DNA from: Bacillota bacterium
Lineage (GTDB): Bacteria > Bacillota > Negativicutes > DSM-13327
Direction of reading: 5' to 3'
NCBI GenBank assembly: GCA_017889585.1
Contig: JAGFZX010000030.1
Span: 1 to 38,194 of the forward strand
Length of the DNA stretch: 38,194 bases
Part shown: positions 8,197 through 14,686 of the stretch, one piece after another
Numbering within the stretch: position 1 is the first letter of the stretch
Layout of the letters: each line of letters begins with the position of its first letter
Position numbers and translations under genes: made by a program
The notes under the pieces: generated by a model
The model's input: the letters and a program-made list of their open reading frames with translations, nothing else
What the model was told of the DNA's origin: nothing
Databases searched by the model: none

Positions 8197-8303
8197 AGAC
8201 TTGGCTTGTGCCAAGTCATCAGACGCAACCAGAAGGATGTTCGACTGTTAACGTATCGAATAAATTCATCACATCGGCGCTGAAGCATCGTGTACCTCTT
8301 TTT
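8197..8303 (+). repeat. dispersed intergenic repeat, family B, copy 2 (long form)
   Basis: Begins with the ACTTGGC hairpin (8198-8217), then ATCAGACGCA and the core GTTCGACTGTTAACG... through CACATCGGCGCTGAAGC to CTTTTT. It aligns over its whole length with 34531-34643, the other long form. Its right end runs into the last codons of the 65-aa minus-strand gene. Confidence 0.8.
8198..8217 (-). terminator. terminator of the spoVK-GTPase-UbiA-like cluster
   Basis: Stem GACTTGGC/GCCAAGTC with a 4-base loop. On the minus strand TTTTCTTATT follows, giving an intrinsic terminator after the 65-aa gene. It is part of the repeat unit. The remaining gene-free stretch up to hflX (8040-8190) is AT-rich; I see only a short inverted repeat TTAGATA/TATCTAA (8020-8039) ahead of hflX. 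Confidence 0.7.
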
Positions 8304-8466
8304 GTTCATTGCATAATATGCAATAACCTAGTTCTAAGGATTGTTCTCGCATGAATAAGGGGAGATCTACTGTTCCGCGTTTATAGCCCTCTACCCGCCC
8401 GTCATGCTTACCCCAGAGGTAGCCTAATAATAATGTGCTCACAATTAGTATTACTATTAGCAGCAT
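8269..8466 (-). CDS. small membrane peptide with CxxC motif (65 aa)
   Basis: Unrecognised. The start is ATG at 8464-8466 with GGGGGAGG seven bases upstream, and the gene begins two bases after the UbiA-like stop codon, so it is the last gene of that cluster. Residues 1-18 form one transmembrane helix. A charged segment follows (about 20-45), then Cys49-x-x-Cys52, which could bind metal or form a disulfide. The last ten residues (KEVHDASAPM) and the stop lie within a dispersed intergenic repeat, so the original C-terminus may have been replaced. A longer reading frame upstream exists but has no ribosome-binding site. Confidence 0.65.
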   Translation of the reverse strand: MLLIVILIVSTLLLGYLWGKHDGRVEGYKRGTVDLPLFMREQSLELGYCILCNEQKEVHDASAPM

Positions 8467-8468
8467 TA

Positions 8469-9053
8469 TTACCTCCCCCTTTGATAATAAAATATAGCAA
8501 TATAAAAGATTGCAGTGCCTAAAAACACTGGTAGGAACAAACGTTCGTCTATCCACCAGGATAAAAATAAAGTCAGTATGGATAGCAGCAGACATTCAAC
8601 TTTTCCTATACGGTGGGCTAAGTTGCGGTAGCCGGCTAATTGATCGGTATAGATATCTAGATAATCGTCAAATAGTTGTATTGAAAAAATGTAAAATATA
8701 GAAAAGAACATGCTTTGCCAGCCCCATAGTATCACTCCTAGGATAAATACGAGTAGAGATTCTTGTAATCCACTTAGACCGCTAGTAAAAGTTTTCTTAA
8801 GATCATTAAACATACCAATACTATAACTGGCAAAAAATAATGGTATGCTGATAGAAGCATTAATGCTAGCAGCTAGGGATAAGGACAGCATACCGTAAAC
8901 AATAGCACCATTGCCTAATGTTTTAGAAAAGTTATAACAACCGGCACGGGTATCAAGATCCTTATCTAAAAAATCATCAACCAGTTTAACTGCAATTGAA
9001 CACAAAATTACAGACATAATAATGCCTGCCAATTTAAATATTGCGGGCGACAC
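8469..9053 (-). CDS. short UbiA-like polytopic membrane protein
   Basis: The 194-aa, very hydrophobic protein has about six membrane segments. Two Asp-rich motifs, DDFLDKDLDTRAG (26-38) and DDYLDIYTDQLAG (129-141), resemble the two prenyl-diphosphate/Mg2+ motifs of the UbiA prenyltransferase superfamily. Each is followed by Asn, Gly and a hydrophobic helix, so the two halves look like an internal duplication. UbiA enzymes usually have about 280-300 residues and nine helices, so this is either a minimal relative or a divergent protein that kept the motifs. The start is GTG with GAGGTG nearby. Its first 20 bases overlap the GTPase gene, suggesting translational coupling. Substrate unknown. Confidence 0.6.
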   Translation of the reverse strand: MSPAIFKLAGIIMSVILCSIAVKLVDDFLDKDLDTRAGCYNFSKTLGNGAIVYGMLSLSLAASINASISIPLFFASYSIGMFNDLKKTFTSGLSGLQESLLVFILGVILWGWQSMFFSIFYIFSIQLFDDYLDIYTDQLAGYRNLAHRIGKVECLLLSILTLFLSWWIDERLFLPVFLGTAIFYIAIFYYQRGR

Positions 9054-9639
9054 AGGCTTTCACCTCTTTAAATCCCTGGCTGAGTAATGCGGACACAGGG
9101 ATCGCATGTGCTTTAGGAAACAAATAAGCGAGCTTCGTCATATTGTCTTGAGCTGAAGGTAAATCTATTTTATTAGCCAATATGGTATAACTATTTCGGA
9201 TTATCCCATAATTATATATTTCACGATCGATAGTACTCGGGTTATTCAAATATTCTTTATTGATACCCGCTACATCAACAATATGAAAAATAAAATCAGC
9301 ACAGCGTAGTAAACTAAGCGTTTGTGCCATACCACGCCTAATGGTTTCATCATGATGGATTTTTTCACCAATGCCACAGGTATCTGTTATCTTAAAGTTT
9401 ACTATTGTTTTGCCAAGGGACATTTTAAGGATTAATGATTGCAGGGAACGTGTTTTGTGCAGCGCCATTCCACATAGTTGGACTTTCGCCTCTTCAATAG
9501 AAAAATGTCGGCAACTCATTAAGCCATCATAGCTACGAAATGTTACATCTACTGTTTTACTGCCAATGAAAGCGGCAAAGTTGAGAGCAAACATGGTTTT
9601 GCCTGAATTTGGGCGACCAACAATAATAAACTCTCTCAT
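9034..9639 (-). CDS. small Era/Der-like GTPase of unknown function
   Basis: The 201-aa single-domain protein has the TRAFAC GTPase motifs: G1 GRPNSGKT (8-15), G3 DTCG (86-89), G4 NKID (156-159) and G5 SAL (183-185). No extra RNA-binding (KH) domain follows, unlike Era, and no second G domain as in Der. G3 has Cys where DTPG or DTAG is usual. It begins at an ATG overlapping the spoVK stop by one base (TAATG) and overlaps the UbiA-like gene downstream. The neighbours suggest a sporulation- or envelope-related switch acting with SpoVK, but this rests only on context. Confidence 0.75.
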   Translation of the reverse strand: MREFIIVGRPNSGKTMFALNFAAFIGSKTVDVTFRSYDGLMSCRHFSIEEAKVQLCGMALHKTRSLQSLILKMSLGKTIVNFKITDTCGIGEKIHHDETIRRGMAQTLSLLRCADFIFHIVDVAGINKEYLNNPSTIDREIYNYGIIRNSYTILANKIDLPSAQDNMTKLAYLFPKAHAIPVSALLSQGFKEVKACVARNI

Positions 9640-10583
9640 TATTTCACCTCCACTAAGTCAGTAGGCTCAATTAACATGAGCTCTTGTCTGGTAGTGCTGG
9701 CTTTAGAAATTAACCGTACAGCTTGACGACGAATGGCTTTTTCGATAATATTACGCACCGTGCGGGCATTTCCAAAGTTCTCATGTACACTACTTTGGTG
9801 AGATAATAGTAATTTTAATAATGCTGATCGCGTTTCTGCTGATAAGCTATATTGACGAGCGCGGAACATTTGTTCTGCGATATGTAGCAGTTCTTGCTGA
9901 CTATAGTCGGGAAAATCAATATGTATCGGGAAACGGGAATGCAGACCTGGATTTGTTTCTAAAAAACCTACCATTTCTTTTTGATAACCAGCTAGTATTA
10001 AGATAAGGTCATTCTTATGATCTTCCATAGCTTTCACTAATACATCAATTGACTCTTTGCCAAAGTCTTTTTCCCCGCCGCGAGCTAAAGAATATGCTTC
10101 ATCAATAAATAAAATGCCACCATAGGCTTTTTTCAATTGCTCACGGGTTTTCTGTGCGGTGTGTCCTATATATTCTCCGACTAAATCTGCTCGTTCTACT
10201 TCGATCAGGTGACCACGAGTTAATACGCCAATTTCACAAAAGAATTTACTCATTATGCGGGCTACAGTAGTCTTGCCTGTTCCTGGATTACCTTTGAAAA
10301 TCATATGTAATACTAGAGGTTCGGTATTTAAATTTTCTTGCTGACGGCGTCGTTGAATTTCAATAAAAGCATAAATTTCCCTCACTATTTTTTTAACTTC
10401 TGAGAGGCCGATTAAATGATCTAATTCATGAAGAGTATCTTCTATTCGTTTTTGACTATGATTAACCTTAGTACTAGGCATAGTCATATTATCCATTTCT
10501 TGGAGGCTTTTCAAAGCCTCCACCGCTGAAATTTCCCCCTTTTCCATAGCTAAAAGAACATCTTGAGGCCAAATATATGACAT
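9639..10583 (-). CDS. spoVK: stage V sporulation protein K, AAA+ ATPase
   Basis: The 314-aa protein is of the SpoVK/CbbX AAA+ type. It has Walker A GNPGTGKTT (98-106), Walker B ILFIDEA (157-163) and a probable arginine finger in HSR (215-217), and is close in size to Bacillus subtilis SpoVK (322 aa). SpoVK is needed for late spore maturation in B. subtilis; its substrate is unknown. An ATG at 10581-10583 with GAGGTG six bases upstream is chosen over a GTG three codons earlier, which lies inside that Shine-Dalgarno region. The gene leads a four-gene cluster with a GTPase, a UbiA-like protein and a 65-aa membrane peptide. Upstream is a hairpin that pairs with the ribosome-binding site. Confidence 0.92.
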   Translation of the reverse strand: MSYIWPQDVLLAMEKGEISAVEALKSLQEMDNMTMPSTKVNHSQKRIEDTLHELDHLIGLSEVKKIVREIYAFIEIQRRRQQENLNTEPLVLHMIFKGNPGTGKTTVARIMSKFFCEIGVLTRGHLIEVERADLVGEYIGHTAQKTREQLKKAYGGILFIDEAYSLARGGEKDFGKESIDVLVKAMEDHKNDLILILAGYQKEMVGFLETNPGLHSRFPIHIDFPDYSQQELLHIAEQMFRARQYSLSAETRSALLKLLLSHQSSVHENFGNARTVRNIIEKAIRRQAVRLISKASTTRQELMLIEPTDLVEVK

Positions 10584-10588
10584 TATTG

Positions 10589-10614
10589 TCACCTCACCAC
10601 ATGACTATAGGTGA
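10589..10614 (-). promoter_or_regulatory. hairpin covering the spoVK ribosome-binding site
   Basis: On the minus strand TCACCT (10609-10614) can pair with AGGTGA (10589-10594), which contains the spoVK Shine-Dalgarno. The loop is 14 bases, and an alternative CACC/GGTG pairing also exists. Such pairing could lower spoVK translation until relieved. It is short and may be chance. Confidence 0.3.
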
Positions 10615-10649
10615 TTACAGTATACGCAAGATGCAGAAAAAGGTGCTAA

Positions 10650-10682
10650 AAAAAACTCTCGGCCCATTGCCCAGAGTTTTTT
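10650..10682 (-). terminator. terminator after hfq
   Basis: Stem AAAAAACTCT/AGAGTTTTTT (10650-10659, 10673-10682) with one mismatch and a GG/CC inner pair. A T run lies on the minus strand beyond the stem (TTTTTTTTAGC). It ends the miaB-to-hfq operon and lies 93 bases past the hfq stop. Confidence 0.75.
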
Positions 10683-10706
10683 CTTCATTATTATTGCTTG
10701 TCAATT

Positions 10707-10775
10707 AAAGCAGGCACACGACGCTTCAGCGACGATGTGATCGCTTTGTTCGATGCGTTAGCAGTCGAACCTCCT
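10707..10775 (-). repeat. dispersed intergenic repeat, family B, copy 3
   Basis: On the minus strand it reads AGGAGGTTCGACTGCTAACG, then CATCGAACAAA, CACATCGTCGCTGAAGCG and TGTGCCTGCTTT. It begins at the base after the hfq stop codon, so it forms the hfq 3' UTR upstream of the terminator. It is the cleanest match to the consensus of the four copies. Confidence 0.8.
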
Positions 10776-11048
10776 TTAAGGTTTGGGGCAAACCAAGTTT
10801 TCTTTATCGTCTTTTTTTTCATGAAAAGCTGGTGCATAATGCTTAAGAGGTGTAATAGTTGAGATGGCGTGTTTATATACCAATTGTTGCTTTCCGTCAT
10901 TTTCTATAATCACAGTGAAATTATCAAAACCTTTAACTACACCTCTAAGTTGAAAGCCATTTATAAGATAGATAATCACAGGCAGATTATTTTCTTTACG
11001 TATTTGATTTAAGAAACTGTCTTGTAAATTAATAACTTTAGTTGTCAT
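10776..11048 (-). CDS. hfq: RNA chaperone Hfq
   Basis: Hfq is a hexameric Sm-like protein that helps small RNAs pair with mRNAs. The 90-aa product has the N-terminal helix [13 protein letters not shown], the Sm1 region ([19 protein letters not shown]) and the Sm2 motif YKHAIST, followed by a short basic tail ending ENLVCPKP. The ATG at 11046-11048 with GGGGG nine bases upstream is preferred; a TTG two codons earlier is an alternative. It lies 35 bases after miaA, in the usual miaA-hfq order, and is the last gene of the operon starting at miaB. Its stop codon abuts a dispersed repeat. Confidence 0.96.
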   Translation of the reverse strand: MTTKVINLQDSFLNQIRKENNLPVIIYLINGFQLRGVVKGFDNFTVIIENDGKQQLVYKHAISTITPLKHYAPAFHEKKDDKENLVCPKP

Positions 11049-11083
11049 AGTCAAATTCCCCCGCTTCTTATATTCTATTTTTT

Positions 11084-12028
11084 CTATTCTACTTCAAGGT
11101 TAAACTTTCCTGCAATAAAGTTGTAAAAAGTTTCCATCATGGTATTATAATCACTAAAATCATTGACATCAAACCATGTAATATAGGGCATTTTGCGGTA
11201 CCAAGTGAGCTGACGTTTCGCAAAATTTCTGGTAGCCTGCTTAATATTCTCTATTGCAGTAGATAAATCTATTTCTCCTTGTAAGTGGCTAACAATTTCC
11301 TTATAACCAATCCCTTGCATCCCTTGGCAGTCTGGTGATATACCACTTTTAAGCAGAAGAGCCACTTCATTCACCAATCCCTGCTCAATCATAATATCCA
11401 CTCGTTGATTAATACGATGATATAAAAGCTGACGATCCATAGTAATACCAATGACAGCAGCATTGTAGAGCAGTTTCTGCTGGTCTAAGAGTTTATTTTG
11501 TGAAATGGTATCACCACTAAGATAGTATACCTCCAAGGCGCGTATCACGCGACGCAGGTCATTAGGATGTAAGCGTGCTGCAGCAGTTGGAACGACCTCG
11601 GCCAATTTGTCATGAAGATATTGATTACCATGCTCTTTTGCCAAATTATCTAGGTTGGCACGCAGTTTTTCATCACTTGGTGTGAGATTAAATTGATATC
11701 CTTCTAACAAGGCTTTTATATAGAGGCCAGTACCGCCGGCCAAAACGGGAATTTTACCTTTTTTGTTTATCTTAGTAATATGTTGGCTAGCAAGTTCCGT
11801 AAAATCAACGACACTAAAATCTGCACTGGGTTCAAGAATATCAATAAGATGATGGAATACATTTGAGCGCTCACTCATGCTTGGTTTAGCGGTACCGATA
11901 TTCATATTCTTGTATACTAGCATAGAATCTCCAGAAATAATTTCCGTATTTAGCATTTTTGCCAAATCAATACTGACTTTTGTTTTACCGACCGCAGTGG
12001 GCCCAATGACAGCAATCATACGTTCCAT
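11084..12028 (-). CDS. miaA: tRNA dimethylallyltransferase MiaA
   Basis: MiaA transfers a dimethylallyl group to N6 of A37 in tRNAs reading UNN codons. The 314-aa product has P-loop GPTAVGKT (residues 9-16), the substrate motif [29 protein letters not shown], and the C-terminal [17 protein letters not shown] region that contacts tRNA. It starts seven bases after the methyltransferase stop codon. MiaB, which completes the modification to ms2i6A, is encoded at the head of the same operon, so both pathway enzymes are made together. Confidence 0.97.
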   Translation of the reverse strand: MERMIAVIGPTAVGKTKVSIDLAKMLNTEIISGDSMLVYKNMNIGTAKPSMSERSNVFHHLIDILEPSADFSVVDFTELASQHITKINKKGKIPVLAGGTGLYIKALLEGYQFNLTPSDEKLRANLDNLAKEHGNQYLHDKLAEVVPTAAARLHPNDLRRVIRALEVYYLSGDTISQNKLLDQQKLLYNAAVIGITMDRQLLYHRINQRVDIMIEQGLVNEVALLLKSGISPDCQGMQGIGYKEIVSHLQGEIDLSTAIENIKQATRNFAKRQLTWYRKMPYITWFDVNDFSDYNTMMETFYNFIAGKFNLEVE

Positions 12029-12035
12029 AAATAAG

Positions 12036-12821
12036 TTAGTCTCCTATTTCAATTACGCCATAGTGGACACTACTGTATTTCCCACCATAAACCGTGGTAA
12101 TGCCTAAACGCGTAAATTCATTGCTTTTACTTGATTCTTTAACGACTACCCTCTTTTTAGCTACGCGGCAGGCTTCCTTGAGGGTGTTTTTCGGTAGTGG
12201 GCTATTATCAGCTAAATATCGTAATGGTTTTACATTAGAGCTACTATGAATGGGATGTCTAAACATAGGATCAAAATAAACTATATCATAGCTGTTATCG
12301 GCTAATGTAGTAAGATATTTGTAGGAATGGGCATGTTTCACATCAATACGGCGCAAAGCTTCAGTCAGAGATTGTTCATCTGTTTGGAAATGCTTAAGGC
12401 CATAGCTGGCAATAAAAGCAACAATCGGCGATGTTTCCAGGCCGAGTATTGTGCCTGCACTACCTACTACGAAACTGGCTACAATCGAGTCGGTAGCTAG
12501 GCCTAGAGTGCAATCAAGGACAGACATACCAGCTTGTAAGGACATTGCTGATATCATATGGTCATGTTGACCATTTAATAGATTTTTTATGCGTAATTCC
12601 GCCATGCTGAGATGGAAAAAATACTCTCCACCAGGAGTATTTACGAGTGGTCCTTTTTGGCCGACAACGATTACATTGTCTACTTGATAGTGAATTTTTA
12701 TCGCCATAAGAGAATGTTTAGCTCGCGGGGCAAAGGGAATATTTAATATAGTCGCTATATGCTCTGCTAATGTATTGATATCATCAGAAGGGTGTTGCAC
12801 TGTTGTCACTACTAAGTCCAT
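12036..12821 (-). CDS. RsmJ-like class I SAM-dependent methyltransferase
   Basis: The 261-aa protein has a Rossmann methyltransferase fold. Motif I is around VLDCTLGLATDSIVASF (residues 104-120), with an acidic LGLE in motif II and a motif IV DPMF (about 202-205) like the DPMFP of the RsmJ/YhiQ 16S rRNA guanine-N2 methyltransferase family. Firmicute members of this family commonly lie between mutL and miaA, as here. The exact target is not proven in Gram-positive relatives, so no symbol is given. ATG with AGGTG upstream; 41 bases from mutL. Confidence 0.85.
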   Translation of the reverse strand: MDLVVTTVQHPSDDINTLAEHIATILNIPFAPRAKHSLMAIKIHYQVDNVIVVGQKGPLVNTPGGEYFFHLSMAELRIKNLLNGQHDHMISAMSLQAGMSVLDCTLGLATDSIVASFVVGSAGTILGLETSPIVAFIASYGLKHFQTDEQSLTEALRRIDVKHAHSYKYLTTLADNSYDIVYFDPMFRHPIHSSSNVKPLRYLADNSPLPKNTLKEACRVAKKRVVVKESSKSNEFTRLGITTVYGGKYSSVHYGVIEIGD

Positions 12822-12862
12822 TGTATCACCTGTTACCTAAAGTATATTTTTACTGATCTTTT

Positions 12863-14686
12863 TTAAAATCCTGTACGCTTAAACATTTTATCTAGATCAT
12901 GAGGGCTAAAACGAATCATAGCTGGTCGTCCATGAGGGCAGGTATAAGGTAAGTTAGTATTACATAGTTCGTTTATGAGTGCTTGCATTTGCCTCATGTT
13001 TAGTGCCTCGCCGGCTTTAATTGCGGCACGGCAGGCAGCAATCTGTAGGCAACTGTGGCGCAATTCTTGTGCTGTAGGGTTATGCATATTTTGAATAAAT
13101 TCTAATATTTGTCGTATGAAATTTTCTGCCTCTGATAATGGAATATCACTAGGTAGTTCAGAGATACGCATGGCACTGGGGCCCACCAGATCCAAGCTAA
13201 AGCCTAAGTTGTAAAAAATATCTTGATAATCAGTGATAATAGTAATTTCAGTTGCGTCACAATCCATAAAAATAGGTACTAACAATTGCTGGGCGGGAAT
13301 TCGCTCAGTATGTTGACTCATTTTATCATAAAGAATACGCTCATGGGCAGCATGTTGATCAATGATATATAAGCCATCATGTCCGCGGCTTATAATATAA
13401 CAGTCATCAACTTGCCCTAATGGTTGCAAGGTAAATTGTGGTTCTTGCTGGTCACAGCCCATAATATCAGCTGCAGGTGGTGTGTCCTGGAATATAACAT
13501 CTTCTTGTTCCATAGCAATCCTCGCTGTAGTGAGTGGCAGGGGCTCTTCTTGCCATGATAGTACCCTATGGACAGGAGGACTAGCATACAGGGATTCTTG
13601 CCCCTTATGACTCGTGTTATAGTTAGGAGTAGGATGATAATTGTTAATATTTTTCAGTTCGGCACTAGCTGCTAGCTGACTAGGGGCATGAGCTGCAGAG
13701 AGTACATTAGTCACAGCTTTATACACCGCTCTAAAAATTTTCTGTTCATCACTGAATTTGATCTCACTTTTTTGGGGGTGTACATTAACATCGATGGTAT
13801 CAGTGTTGACAGTAATATTAAGTACTGCTAAAGGATAGCCACTTTTAGGCAATAAAGAATGATAAGCATTATCTAAGGCTTTGGCAATGGAACGACTATT
13901 AATCACTCGTGAGTTTACGATAATGGTTTGCCATTGTCGATTACTTTTTAGTAATGTAGGTTTACCTAAGTAGCCGGAAATACCAATACTGTCTACGGTA
14001 TTGTCATAGCTGATTGGTAAAATATCAGGTGCAACTTTCTGGCCGTAGAGACTAGTTAAGGTGTCCTGTAATTGATTATTACCAGGTGTAGATAATACTA
14101 AACGCTTATTATTAATGAATTTAAAGGCGACATTAGGATACGATAATGCCAATTTAATTAAAATATCGTTAATATGTGAAGCTTCAGTAGCTGCTGTTTT
14201 TAAGAATTTTTTACGGGCGGGGGTATTAAAAAATAGATCTTTAACAACAATGGTTGTTCCCACATTGCCCCCTGCCTCTCGTATATCAGTGGTAGTCCCC
14301 CCGGCGACTTCTATATAGGTTGCAAGGGGCTCATTATCATGCAGACGGGTGGTTAAGGAAAACCGAGATACAGCAGCAATGCTTGGCAGTGCTTCCCCAC
14401 GAAAACCTAAGGAATGAATAGTTGATAGATCTTCTGCTAAGCGAATTTTGCTGGTTGCATGGCGTAATATGGCAAGCTTCGCATCTTCTGGGCTCATGCC
14501 ACTACCATCATCGGTGATACGAATAAAGCTAATTCCACCATCAGCAATTTCAACTTCGATATGATGACTCAGGGCATCAATGGAGTTTTCTACCAATTCT
14601 TTGACGATTGACGAGGGACGCTCTACTACTTCGCCAGCCGCAATTTTATTAGCCGTATTTTCATCTAAAATATGAATTTTATTCAT
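12863..14686 (-). CDS. mutL: DNA mismatch repair protein MutL
   Basis: MutL couples MutS mismatch recognition to strand removal. The 607-aa product has GHKL ATPase motifs: ENSIDA (33-38), DDGSGM (59-64), GFRGEALPSI (94-103) and RHATSKI (75-81). A low-conservation linker follows (about 335-420), then a C-terminal dimerisation/endonuclease domain with DQHAAHE (443-449), ACRAAIKAG and CPHGRP. In the endonuclease signature DQHAx2Ex4E the last Glu is Asp here (454). A probable clamp-binding QQLLVP lies downstream. The start overlaps the mutS stop by four bases (ATGA), so translation is coupled. Confidence 0.97.
   Translation of the reverse strand: MNKIHILDENTANKIAAGEVVERPSSIVKELVENSIDALSHHIEVEIADGGISFIRITDDGSGMSPEDAKLAILRHATSKIRLAEDLSTIHSLGFRGEALPSIAAVSRFSLTTRLHDNEPLATYIEVAGGTTTDIREAGGNVGTTIVVKDLFFNTPARKKFLKTAATEASHINDILIKLALSYPNVAFKFINNKRLVLSTPGNNQLQDTLTSLYGQKVAPDILPISYDNTVDSIGISGYLGKPTLLKSNRQWQTIIVNSRVINSRSIAKALDNAYHSLLPKSGYPLAVLNITVNTDTIDVNVHPQKSEIKFSDEQKIFRAVYKAVTNVLSAAHAPSQLAASAELKNINNYHPTPNYNTSHKGQESLYASPPVHRVLSWQEEPLPLTTARIAMEQEDVIFQDTPPAADIMGCDQQEPQFTLQPLGQVDDCYIISRGHDGLYIIDQHAAHERILYDKMSQHTERIPAQQLLVPIFMDCDATEITIITDYQDIFYNLGFSLDLVGPSAMRISELPSDIPLSEAENFIRQILEFIQNMHNPTAQELRHSCLQIAACRAAIKAGEALNMRQMQALINELCNTNLPYTCPHGRPAMIRFSPHDLDKMFKRTGF

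Noticed and set aside
10691..10900. 69-codon minus-strand frame across the end of hfq and the repeat
   Set aside because: It overlaps hfq in another frame and runs through the family B repeat; no start signal.
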